Source of the DNA: an uncultured Chlamydiae bacterium
GTDB taxonomy: Bacteria; Chlamydiota; Chlamydiia; Chlamydiales; 2-12-FULL-49-11
Assembly (NCBI GenBank): GCA_937996705.1
Contig: CALKUQ010000069.1
Location: forward strand, 1-26,267
Direction of reading: 5' to 3'
Length of the DNA stretch: 26,267 nt
The position numbers and the translations under genes were made by a program. Shown one piece after another: positions 1 to 7,593 of the stretch. How positions within the stretch are numbered: position 1 is the first letter of the stretch; each line of letters starts with the position of its first letter. Below the pieces are notes generated by a model. It was not told the DNA's origin and did not search any database. It worked only from the letters and a program-made list of their open reading frames with translations.

Positions 1-58
1 GAAAAATTCATGCATAGCATTATGCAATATCAAGGGTGTTTTTTATCAAGTCGATGCT

Positions 59-877
59 TCAATCATTAAGGAATTTAGAGCGGAAAGTTGGAAAATGATA
101 ATTAATAGATAGTACTTTTTCTGGATGAATCTGAATTGCCGAAAATTGAAAAACCATCTTAATTGGCGCTATAGCAAAATTGATAAGTGTCTCCGCAATT
201 TTTGAAAAAGCCAAATCGGCATACAGCACTACTTTTTTCAAACTACATTTATTAGAAAAGAGAGCTCCAATTAAATTAATAGGAATCTCAACTAGATATT
301 CAATAGCTGAGGCTGGTGTTTTAAAAGTATCCAATCCAACATCGATTATTAAAACAGGAATTGAAACCAACCTTCCCAAAAGGGGCCTTGCCAGACAAAA
401 ATTATTGAAATAACAATAAATGTCACGTTGAGCTAACGTCACATTATGTAGAACTATAAAGGCGACTCTTTCGTCCCGTGAACCCTGTTTAAAAGTTGGA
501 TATCTCATATTAATAGATTGTACTTTTTTTGGATCAATCAGGATCGCAAAAAATTGAAAGACTATCTTAATTGGAGCCATACCCAGCTTGATTGGGGTCA
601 CCACAATTCTTGAAAGAGCAAAGTCAGCATATTGCAGTGCGTTTTTTAATGTATAGCGATTAGAAAACAGAGCGCCAACTAAATGAATAAAACCCAAAAC
701 GACACATTCGATAGCAACCAGCGGAAATTTGAGAGAGTCTACTGCAACATCGATTATTGAAACAGGAATTGATAGCAAACGTCCTAAAATGGGATTTGAT
801 TCAGAATAAGTATTAAAATTTCGATAAAAACTTAGTTGCTTTGAATCAATAAACCTAGGAACTATGTTTGAATCCAT
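59..877 (-). CDS. Hydrophobic protein with internal duplication, unknown function
   Basis: The 272-aa product is built from two copies of one module, at about residues 28-129 and 164-265. Each copy runs through a LGRL(L/V)SIPV start, a GALFSN motif, a YAD(F/L)A motif, an APIK(I/M)VFQF segment and a final INxxxPTF motif. The modules contain several moderately hydrophobic stretches, so the protein is probably membrane-associated, but no clear signal peptide is visible. The ATG start is preceded by AAAGG eight bases upstream. I recognise no characterised family. The two-module design implies a tandem duplication inside the gene, now diverged at many positions while the motif order is kept. Nothing nearby fixes a role; the upstream neighbour on the same strand is the NSF-like ATPase, more than 300 bases away. 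Confidence 0.72.
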   Translation of the reverse strand: MDSNIVPRFIDSKQLSFYRNFNTYSESNPILGRLLSIPVSIIDVAVDSLKFPLVAIECVVLGFIHLVGALFSNRYTLKNALQYADFALSRIVVTPIKLGMAPIKIVFQFFAILIDPKKVQSINMRYPTFKQGSRDERVAFIVLHNVTLAQRDIYCYFNNFCLARPLLGRLVSIPVLIIDVGLDTFKTPASAIEYLVEIPINLIGALFSNKCSLKKVVLYADLAFSKIAETLINFAIAPIKMVFQFSAIQIHPEKVLSINYHFPTFRSKFLND

Positions 878-1187
878 TTCTCAGCCTTTCTTAATTTGAA
901 AAATTAATATATTACAATTAATAATCTTATCAAGATTTGACAATAAACTCAATTTATTTAAAAAATAAAATAATTACAGCGAAAGTACTTCAAAATTGAA
1001 ATGTTTCTAAAAATACTCCCCAGCTTTCAATTCAGTAAAGCTGGTGCCGCATGCCAGCACTATCGAGCATCGAGCGAGCGCGAGGTAAATTTAAAGATGG
1101 GGCGCAGTTTTTTTAAAAACAATTTTTAAAACCCAAAATATAAAATCAAAGTTATCTAACAATTTATTTAATTTAAGATCAACTTCG
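878..1187. other. Intergenic region with hairpin-forming repeats
   Basis: This 310-base stretch between two minus-strand genes holds no convincing gene. Its left part is very AT-rich and would carry the promoter of the leftward gene. Its middle holds the palindromic sequence listed separately, followed by a GC-richer patch (about 1061-1083) with short tcgagc/gagcg direct repeats and then a T7 run at about 1109-1115. Confidence 0.6.
1020..1059. repeat. Overlapping inverted repeats, possible terminator of the NSF-like gene
   Basis: CCAGCTTT at 1020-1027 pairs perfectly with AAAGCTGG at 1037-1044 around a nine-base loop. The right arm GCTGG (1040-1044) could pair instead with CCAGC at 1054-1058. 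On the minus strand the first hairpin is followed within about six bases by a T5 run, so it could end transcription of the ATPase gene about 140 bases downstream of its stop. The T run is short, so the terminator reading is weak. Confidence 0.35.
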
Positions 1188-3785
1188 TCAAAATCCTCCC
1201 AAACCTATGCGTCGTATTTTACTTTTTCCGCCCCCCTCTTGTCCTTCAAATGCTGCTTCAAAATCCTCTTGCGTGACTATCCGTAGCGGAGAAGTGGCAT
1301 GCTCTTCTTCAGACAATGTATACAATCTCTGTAGCGAAAACGTACTTGCTTGCATTACTATCCCTTCAATATCAGCGCCAGAAAACCCCTCACTTACTTT
1401 TGCCAAATGCTCAAGATCAATATCAGGAGCAAGCAATTCCTCTTTTTTCAGCATTGCCGTGTATATCTCAAAAATTTTTTTTCTCCCCTCTTCATCTGGC
1501 AAGCTAACCTCAATTAAAACATCAAATCTTCCTGGGCGTAATATTGCTTTATCCATGGCTTGCGGTCTATTGGTTATCCCAAGCACTAAAATATTATCAT
1601 TTGTTGTACAACCGTCCATACAAGCCAATAATTGGGCAACAATCGCTGACATGCAAGCTTGTGATCCCTCTAAGTGTGCTCGGTCTGGAACTAGAGCATC
1701 AATTTCATCTATCACAAGAACGTGTTTTTTACCGTCTTCTGCTACAAGGAAAATCTTTCTAATTTCGGCTTCAGTTTGCCCTAACCATTTATTGTAGAAT
1801 GCAGGTCCGTTATAATAGTGGACATGTTCTTCTGCATACCCAAGAATCTTACTTAATTGACGCGCGATTGAAGTTTTTCCAGTGCCTGGGGGACCATAAA
1901 AAAGAACTCCTTTTGGAGTCTTTATACCCCTTTTTTCCCTCTCTCGTCTTATTCCTTCACTTTTTCTAAGCTTAATTAAATGCAAAGCATCAACTACAGC
2001 TTGAGGAAGTCCTCCAATCCCTAATGAATGAAAATCTGGAACTCCTAAGTCTGCTACGCCTCCTAAATGGGAATCACCTTTTATAATTTCAAACCCCTTT
2101 TCAGGCAACAGTTTCGTGCTATCAATTTCAATAGTTGTGTCGGGAAAAAATTTTCCTGATCGCTGATATACAAAAGGTTCCATCTCCACTGAATCTTCTT
2201 CAAAGGAGCTCACCTTAAAAAAGAGGCGTATTTGTTGCCCTGCTTGGATAAACGATACATTAAAAATTGCTTTAGAAACCACTATTGGAGGGATTTGCTC
2301 AGCTATGATTTGTTTTACTTTATCTTCGCTTGCGTTTAATTCACTACCTAAGGGAAGCTCTACATTAATCATCTCTAAATTTATTTTTTTTAGCTTACGA
2401 GATTTGGAACTTTCGACTAAAGCGACACTAACTCCTCCTTGAACAAACTCGATTTTACAATCTGGCTCAATTTTCCAACGAGAATTAACGCCTCTCTCCT
2501 TTTTATACGATATTCCTTCTTTATCAAGGGCACTTACAGCTTCTAAATTATATCGATCTCCAAGATGATAAAACTCTATTCCCTCTCCTATGACTAGATT
2601 ATGAAAAAAAGACTCCCCTTTCATAATTTCTTTCATAAGACCTTCTGTATCAATTATTGGAGGGAAAAGCCCTCCCTTCTCCGGTTTAAATCCCACGATT
2701 TTAAATGTAATGCCAGCTGCACCTTTAGCGTCAATCGCAGAATCCATAGCTAAAAGGGAGCTAGAAACTACAACCGCCATTGAAGTATCTCCATCCACTT
2801 CAAAACAAGTTGAATACAAATCTGTATCAGCGGGAACGGATTGATCCGATTTAGATTTTACTTTAGTGAGGTTAACAAGAACTGGTAGAGAATTTATGAC
2901 AAGTTCCATTTCTGATCCTCGTATCCAATATTTCGTTTTTATTATACACTCCTCCACTTCAGCAAGATCTATTACTTTGGATAACTGATCTTGATGTGTT
3001 GAGTGTCGTACAGCTTTCAAATTAAACGTATAGTTCCACCCCTCAGCCGCTTTAACCACGCTACTCACCACATCAACTTTTGATCCAGCCACTTTCCAAA
3101 ACTCAAACTCTGTTTCTGAATCGACATAACCAAGAGAGCAATCCTCTACATTTAATACATCTACCCTTTCCCTAGAATCTCTTTGAGCTTCAGGTCCTCT
3201 TTGAACCACCTCTTTTGCTATAAAAGAGTATGTCTTGAGAAACTGAGTTAACTCAAAATGTTGACCAGAACGAAGAAAATCTCCAGTTATGTAAGATTGT
3301 ACAAGCTTCTTTAACGCTTCAAATTCAATTATCGCCCGGCCTTCGGCATTAACTTCTATAATGACCCTTTTAGCTGGAAATCTCTCTTTTAATTCGAAAG
3401 GATAAATTTGCATGAGAGCCTTTGTATTTAATTGAATAATCGCGTCGCTACAATCTCCAACTTGACATTTACTTACTCCAATAAATTCGGCATCTTCCGG
3501 CAATTCCCCTACAATCACTCTATAGATATTTTGCGCAATTTGCACATACTTGAAAGACCCTATTGGATCTGTTTCTATACCCCCAAATAGTGCAACTATT
3601 TGCCTAGGGGTCATTATAATTCCATGCTGGTTCAGACTGCTCAAGTTTCGAATTATAGCGAAACTAACATGTTTCACTTTAGATACCATTCGTTCCCGTA
3701 CTAATTCAACCCCATCCGCAGGTTTGAATCCTCCTGAATTTCCTTCAATTACCGCCAAACCCGCTAATACTACATCTGAAGTCAT
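1188..3785 (-). CDS. NSF-like (vesicle-fusing-type) single-AAA ATPase
   Basis: An 865-aa protein. The ATG start at 3785 is chosen because GGAG lies eight bases upstream; an in-frame TTG at 3815 lacks such a site. The C-terminal third (about 580-840) is one AAA+ module. It has Walker A GPPGTGKT (631-638), Walker B VLVIDEID (689-696), sensor-1 in GITNRP (N739), arginine fingers in LRPGRFD (R750, R753) and an FSGAD sensor-2 region (about 801-805). The lead-in LGIGGL and the NGPxxxNKxxGxxEAxIRKIF stretch resemble the D1 domain of eukaryotic NSF/Sec18 more than FtsH or ClpX. Upstream, segments near 155-193, 379-424 and 485-536 resemble the NSF N-domain C-subdomain (acidic helix, then F..GQ.. and beta strands). 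There is no D2 domain, transmembrane segment or protease domain. Role in substrate remodelling or SNARE-like complexes is inference. Confidence 0.85.
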   Translation of the reverse strand: MTSDVVLAGLAVIEGNSGGFKPADGVELVRERMVSKVKHVSFAIIRNLSSLNQHGIIMTPRQIVALFGGIETDPIGSFKYVQIAQNIYRVIVGELPEDAEFIGVSKCQVGDCSDAIIQLNTKALMQIYPFELKERFPAKRVIIEVNAEGRAIIEFEALKKLVQSYITGDFLRSGQHFELTQFLKTYSFIAKEVVQRGPEAQRDSRERVDVLNVEDCSLGYVDSETEFEFWKVAGSKVDVVSSVVKAAEGWNYTFNLKAVRHSTHQDQLSKVIDLAEVEECIIKTKYWIRGSEMELVINSLPVLVNLTKVKSKSDQSVPADTDLYSTCFEVDGDTSMAVVVSSSLLAMDSAIDAKGAAGITFKIVGFKPEKGGLFPPIIDTEGLMKEIMKGESFFHNLVIGEGIEFYHLGDRYNLEAVSALDKEGISYKKERGVNSRWKIEPDCKIEFVQGGVSVALVESSKSRKLKKINLEMINVELPLGSELNASEDKVKQIIAEQIPPIVVSKAIFNVSFIQAGQQIRLFFKVSSFEEDSVEMEPFVYQRSGKFFPDTTIEIDSTKLLPEKGFEIIKGDSHLGGVADLGVPDFHSLGIGGLPQAVVDALHLIKLRKSEGIRREREKRGIKTPKGVLFYGPPGTGKTSIARQLSKILGYAEEHVHYYNGPAFYNKWLGQTEAEIRKIFLVAEDGKKHVLVIDEIDALVPDRAHLEGSQACMSAIVAQLLACMDGCTTNDNILVLGITNRPQAMDKAILRPGRFDVLIEVSLPDEEGRKKIFEIYTAMLKKEELLAPDIDLEHLAKVSEGFSGADIEGIVMQASTFSLQRLYTLSEEEHATSPLRIVTQEDFEAAFEGQEGGGKSKIRRIGLGGF

Positions 3786-3815
3786 GACAAATACTCCAAT
3801 AAAAATGGGGCACAA

Positions 3816-3842
3816 CTTATAGCATTAACAAATTATTTACAA
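3816..3842 (-). promoter_or_regulatory. Candidate promoter of the NSF-like ATPase gene
   Basis: Read on the minus strand there is TTGTAA (3842-3837), a 15-base spacer, then TATAAG (3821-3816) preceded by TG-C, which makes an extended -10 box. The start of transcription would fall near 3810, just upstream of the Shine-Dalgarno and ATG at 3785 and downstream of the alternative TTG start. The spacer is short, so this is a candidate only. Confidence 0.4.
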
Positions 3843-3950
3843 TAGACATCTTTCAAAAGAGCTCTAATTTTAAACCGTGAAGATACTTCTTAATAAATAA
3901 AAAGGGGAGACATTCACTAGAACATTTTTTAGCCTTTTCAATAGATCCGC

Positions 3951-3978
3951 TTGCTTATTTATTGAAAACCCTTATAAT
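3951..3978 (+). promoter_or_regulatory. Candidate promoter of the 350-aa gene
   Basis: A perfect TATAAT (3973-3978) follows TTGCTT (3951-3956) with a 16-base spacer. Transcription would begin about 26 bases before the ATG at 4011. The -35 box is poor, but the position fits the gene. Confidence 0.45.
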
Positions 3979-4010
3979 TAATAATTCTTAATTTTTACTG
4001 TGAGTTTTTT

Positions 4011-5063
4011 ATGGAAACTTTATCTAGAAAACTTTTTGATTCCTTAGATGCTGCTTCTTGTATCAGCATTTTCAGTCGATTTCCTGAGATTGCCCTACAC
4101 GGCGATAAAGCAAAAAAATTAGTTACGGCAACGGAAATGGATCAGATTTTTGGCATCGATCATTTGGACTACCTTCATAATAAATTTTTATTAAACTTCT
4201 ATCGGCTGAAATCTCGAGAACTTTATGTAAAACTTCGTAGTGACCTACGCCCTGCTGATACTTACACTTCAATGGTATGTGCTAGGGTTATTAGAAAATT
4301 CAGATTTGGGGAATGTGGCGAATCTGTTCAACTACTTCGTTATAAATTTTGCAAAAATCAGAGCATCGATGGAGTCTTACTCTCTTTAGTCTTGTACCAT
4401 TCTGCTGAGAAAAGCATCAATCACGCACTTTCCCTCTTCATACCTAGAGAGACCAAGGACGCCGTTCTTGTATTTAAGAAACTTTTGATTCAGAGGTCTA
4501 GTATAATCTCGTTACCGGATATTAAGGAAATCCTGCCCGGAGCGATTCTGATTGACGTCTTTTTTAGAGAAACCGATCTTTTACTTAATTATTCTAATTG
4601 CAAGTCTCTTTGTTCCTATATTTCTAAATCAAAGCTAGATTCCATGAGACTCCTTGATATAACAGATCCTCAGAAACCCGATTTTACTACATCTTTTATA
4701 AAAGCAAAAAGTTGCGCTCATCTCATTTTAAGAGAAATGGACCCGAGTGTGTTAAAAAGTGAATACCGCTTAGATGTGGGACTATGGGCCGTACATCAAC
4801 TTTATCAATGTAAGCAAGATTGCCTTGCAGAATTAATTTCAAAACGGATTATGCGAGAATTTCCTTGGCGTAGGTCAGGATCCCATTTAATGCTTACACA
4901 ACCTAAAGAAACTATAGCTAGAGTAGTAGAGTTTTTTAGAGAATTTAAATTTGATGGAGGAAAATTGGAATATACTGACTTTCCCAGTCGTCAAGACGAT
5001 CTTCAGCAATTTTTTATTGTTAATCTACATCCGACCAAACTTCCAAGCCATGACCTTTCCTAG
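4011..5063 (+). CDS. Hypothetical protein, unknown function
   Basis: A 350-aa protein transcribed divergently from the NSF-like ATPase. The ATG is preceded by a weak GTGAG about six bases upstream. The sequence looks soluble and mostly helical, with no signal peptide or membrane segment. It has scattered cysteines and no repeated motif or nucleotide-binding loop that I can see. I do not recognise a family. Codon use and composition match its neighbours, and the reading frame is clean to the stop, so it is very likely a real gene. Because the two genes share one upstream region of 225 bases they may be co-regulated, but nothing in the sequence links the functions. Confidence 0.75.
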   Translation: METLSRKLFDSLDAASCISIFSRFPEIALHGDKAKKLVTATEMDQIFGIDHLDYLHNKFLLNFYRLKSRELYVKLRSDLRPADTYTSMVCARVIRKFRFGECGESVQLLRYKFCKNQSIDGVLLSLVLYHSAEKSINHALSLFIPRETKDAVLVFKKLLIQRSSIISLPDIKEILPGAILIDVFFRETDLLLNYSNCKSLCSYISKSKLDSMRLLDITDPQKPDFTTSFIKAKSCAHLILREMDPSVLKSEYRLDVGLWAVHQLYQCKQDCLAELISKRIMREFPWRRSGSHLMLTQPKETIARVVEFFREFKFDGGKLEYTDFPSRQDDLQQFFIVNLHPTKLPSHDLS

Positions 5064-5097
5064 CCATTCCATCCAAAGCAACTTATAAAACTAAGAA

Positions 5098-5124
5098 GGC
5101 ATACTTTTTTTTGAAAGGTGTGCC
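5098..5124 (+). terminator. Hairpin downstream of the 350-aa gene
   Basis: Bases 5098-5108 pair with 5114-5124 (11 pairs, two of them G-U, ends GGCA/TGCC) around a five-base loop. It begins 35 bases after the stop of the upstream gene. The T-rich tract lies in the 5' arm and loop rather than after the stem, so it is not a textbook terminator, although placement between convergent genes fits one. Confidence 0.3.
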
Positions 5125-5278
5125 ATGTTTAAAGCACGGGCAGTTGATGGGTGAATTACCGCAAAAAGCAATCGCCCTGATAAGCCCACCTTTCCTTTTT
5201 ATGATAGAACTTATATCTGTCAAATTTTCCAAACCCGGTTTAAATTTAAATGACTACAGAAACTGAAACCAATTTTAT

Positions 5279-5770
5279 TCAGGTTGGTGAAGCTCTGTAT
5301 CTAATGAGACAATTCACCCCTCTTCCTGCAAAAATGCCGAGAATCGAGGTTGGAAAAAGTTCAAGTCCCAGGAGCAAGAGAGATCCTGTCAGGTGAGGCA
5401 TCATGGAAGTGATCATTCCGAGCGAACATTTTGAGGTAAAAATCGACATTAACAGAATCAACGGAATCCAACTACCTGGAATTTCCACCCTCTTTTTTTT
5501 TCGATCAAATTGGAGCTTTAACGTTTGGGCATAAGAAAATCCGATGGCTCCTCCGACTGCAAAAGAGAGAAACCAAAAAAGAATTGCCCCCGGATTGCTT
5601 CCATATTTTCCTAAAAACAAAAAGAGAGAGAGTCCAAAAAATAGAGAAGGGATTAGCACCAATACTGCTATTGGAAAAGAACTCCTCCTCCTTGCGCGTA
5701 AGCCAACATGCAATAACATCGCAAATAACGGCAATACAAACAGGGGCATTTTAGTGAAAATTTGGAGCAT
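5279..5770 (-). CDS. Small polytopic membrane protein, DUF6622-like
   Basis: A 163-aa protein with about five hydrophobic segments, near residues 8-23, 33-52, 61-80, 101-117 and 128-147, separated by short charged loops. The motif PGSWIPLILLMSIF followed by a TSK...G segment recalls the small inner-membrane family DUF6622, as I remember it; this is recognition by eye and should be treated as tentative. The start has AAGGAT almost touching the ATG, which is unusually close; the next in-frame ATG at residue 8 has no better site. The function of this family is unknown. It is convergent with the 350-aa gene and separated from it by 215 bases with one hairpin. Confidence 0.72.
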   Translation of the reverse strand: MLQIFTKMPLFVLPLFAMLLHVGLRARRRSSFPIAVLVLIPSLFFGLSLFLFLGKYGSNPGAILFWFLSFAVGGAIGFSYAQTLKLQFDRKKKRVEIPGSWIPLILLMSIFTSKCSLGMITSMMPHLTGSLLLLGLELFPTSILGIFAGRGVNCLIRYRASPT

Positions 5771-6134
5771 ATCCTTTTAATTATAATTTATTTACTTTTT
5801 TCAATCTAGAGAAAGATATTATTCTGTTCAGGTTTAAAAGGCTTTATAAACCAGAGCGGTTACTGTTCTGCCCTTAACTCAGGAAGGCTTTAAACCGGTG
5901 CCCTATTTCCTTTGCCGATTGTTTAACCTATTCTGGCAGAAATGAGGCAATCTGTATTGTTATGGGGACAACTATCACTTAAAAATCGTGAAAATTGACC
6001 CCTTGCAATTGTTATTGTAGAAGATCTTTACCTACCTGATCCTGAACAAGAGTGTCTAAGCTCTTTGGGGGCTTTAGACCCAAACCACCCCTCAGCTCAA
6101 AAAAAATGTTACCAAGCTATCCCCCTTTTCTAAA
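5771..6134. other. Intergenic region with probable gene debris
   Basis: The 364 bases between two minus-strand genes contain no intact gene. The left part carries the likely promoter region of the membrane-protein gene and two similar AAGGCTTTA-AACC stretches (about 5838-5855 and 5884-5898). The right part reads as broken coding sequence on the plus strand and is listed separately. Confidence 0.5.
5999..6133 (+). pseudogene. Possible 3' remnant of an unknown gene
   Basis: After an in-frame TGA at 5996-5998 a plus-strand frame stays open for 44 codons to TAA at 6131-6133. Its composition is protein-like: an IVIVEDLYLPDPEQE start and a SLGALDPNHPSAQ middle. It has no ATG. Another frame just upstream (about 5949-6001) also reads plausibly, with GNLYCYGDNYHLK, so a frameshifted remnant is likely. 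It ends one base before the convergent MepB-family gene. I do not recognise the parent family. Confidence 0.3.
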
Positions 6135-6671
6135 CTATCCTAGTTGACTGAATAGTTTTCGAAGGTATGCAAAGTCGACAGATCGATTTGAGGGGATTTC
6201 AAAAAAATAGGGAATCTGCCATTTTTGTGTCTGAATCGCTTGTCTATTTTCAGTTTTATCCCAGGGTGGATAGACCCTTATCCCCCGCTTTCCCCCTTTT
6301 CCATCTTTAGAGACAATTCCTTTTTCATAAAGCACCTCTTTAGGAAACACAAACTGTCCCAAGCGATCTTGGTCTCGAACGCTAATTACAATTAGATCAA
6401 AGGGATCTGTTAGATCAAATGGTTGAATAGGACCCTTTTCTATCCTTTTCCAAATTGTAACAAATTGTCCAACCTTTGTTGGGGTAATCTTTGCTGCACG
6501 AAATTTAATCCTTAAATGATTGATTTTAAATTCAGAGGCCGCATAATCATGACTCTCCTTCTCTCTGCTAAAACTCTCGATTGTCAATCCGCTTGGCTCG
6601 TATGCTATTTTTTGAGCATCCAAAAGATCTGCACAACCACATTCCGAGATCTCTATTGTGTTAGTTCCCAC
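6135..6671 (-). CDS. MepB-family protein
   Basis: A 178-aa protein starting with GTG at 6671, with AGGA six bases upstream; a TTG one codon earlier is too close to that site. It carries the hallmark stretches of the MepB family: a KFRAAKITPTKVGQF core, WKR, PFDLTDPFD, GQFVFPKEVL, a GKRGIRVYPPWD block and a TQKWQ-YF end. The family is named after the third gene of the Staphylococcus aureus mepRAB operon, whose own biochemical function is not established. Length is typical. No mepR or mepA homologue lies beside it, so the S. aureus operon context is not conserved. The assignment to the family is strong; a molecular role cannot be read from the sequence. Confidence 0.88.
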   Translation of the reverse strand: MGTNTIEISECGCADLLDAQKIAYEPSGLTIESFSREKESHDYAASEFKINHLRIKFRAAKITPTKVGQFVTIWKRIEKGPIQPFDLTDPFDLIVISVRDQDRLGQFVFPKEVLYEKGIVSKDGKGGKRGIRVYPPWDKTENRQAIQTQKWQIPYFFEIPSNRSVDFAYLRKLFSQLG

Positions 6672-6793
6672 CAATCTTCCTAAGAAATTTTTGAAATGCC
6701 GTTAGTATACTCAAGAGAACAAAAGGATTCTAGTATAAAAAAAATTCAAAGCCCTTTAGAATAGTAACATTTCCTAATTTGCAAAGAGTTCTT

Positions 6794-7576
6794 ATGCAAA
6801 AAAGACTAAATCTCCTCCAAAACACCCTCTGCTTGAAAAACCCGATCGTTTTCTGCACAGAAAATTTCAAAAGAAATCTACCCTTAAAATTGTTTTTTGT
6901 TTTGTTTTTTCCGATATGCCTTTTGGCAAAAGAGCCTGTCTATTTTATTCACGGTTTTTTAAGAAAGGCCTCCTCAATGGAAAAAATGGCGCAAGCTTTT
7001 CAAAAACAAGAGTATGAAACTCACCTTTGGGACTATCCGAGCAGAAGCCAAACCATAGAAGAACACTCGGAGGTTTTAGTAGAAGAGTTACAAAAATATA
7101 GCGACTCCCACAAAGGAGAGCCCATTCATTTTGTAACACACAGCCTAGGTGGGATTATTTTAAGAGGTGCTTTAAATCATCCCAATTGCCCCAGCGAAGC
7201 AAAGAGAGGACGTATCGTCTTACTCTCTCCCCCTAATCAAGGAAGTAGTTTTGCAAGGTTTTTGAATCGATTTAAATTAATTAGAAAAGTTTTTGGCTCA
7301 AAAAGTGGAACCCAGCTTTTAACAACCCAAACCTTTGAGTATTTAGGACAATTCCCAGAAACCTCTACTGTTTTAATTATCTCCGGATCTTTTGGCTGGA
7401 ATCCTGTAATTAACGAAAAAAATGATGGAAAAGTAGGAGTTTCAGAAACCCTGCTCTCAACTCCACACAAACAAATCACCCTCCTTTGTGGCCATTCCTG
7501 GATGATGCGTTCCAATAGAGTGATTCAAGAATCCTTGGATTTTATAAGAAATAAGCAGGATTCGGCAAGGGGATAA
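6794..7576 (+). CDS. Exported lipase-like alpha/beta hydrolase
   Basis: About 260 aa from the ATG at 6794 (AAGAG just upstream); a TTG five codons earlier is also possible. A hydrophobic run near residues 31-45 ends in LLA and looks like a signal peptide with a long N-region, so a later start is conceivable. The fold signature is clear: the HG oxyanion motif (YFIHGF, about 52-55), the nucleophile elbow THSLGG (Ser about 117), Asp in NDGKVGV (about 211) and His in CGHSW (about 234). This arrangement matches lipase/PGAP1-like serine hydrolases acting on ester or amide bonds; the true substrate is unknown. The stop codon sits directly before the NagZ-type gene, with an AGGGG site inside its last codons, so the two are likely translated together. 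Confidence 0.85.
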   Translation: MQKRLNLLQNTLCLKNPIVFCTENFKRNLPLKLFFVLFFPICLLAKEPVYFIHGFLRKASSMEKMAQAFQKQEYETHLWDYPSRSQTIEEHSEVLVEELQKYSDSHKGEPIHFVTHSLGGIILRGALNHPNCPSEAKRGRIVLLSPPNQGSSFARFLNRFKLIRKVFGSKSGTQLLTTQTFEYLGQFPETSTVLIISGSFGWNPVINEKNDGKVGVSETLLSTPHKQITLLCGHSWMMRSNRVIQESLDFIRNKQDSARG

Positions 7577-7593
7577 AAATCAAACTAATCTCA

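Noticed and set aside
1207..1797. Open frame of 196 codons opposite the AAA domain
   Set aside because: It is antisense to unmistakable Walker A/B coding sequence and has no start context.
5124..5153. Short ATG-initiated frame after the 5098-5124 hairpin
   Set aside because: It ends after nine codons and has no ribosome-binding site.
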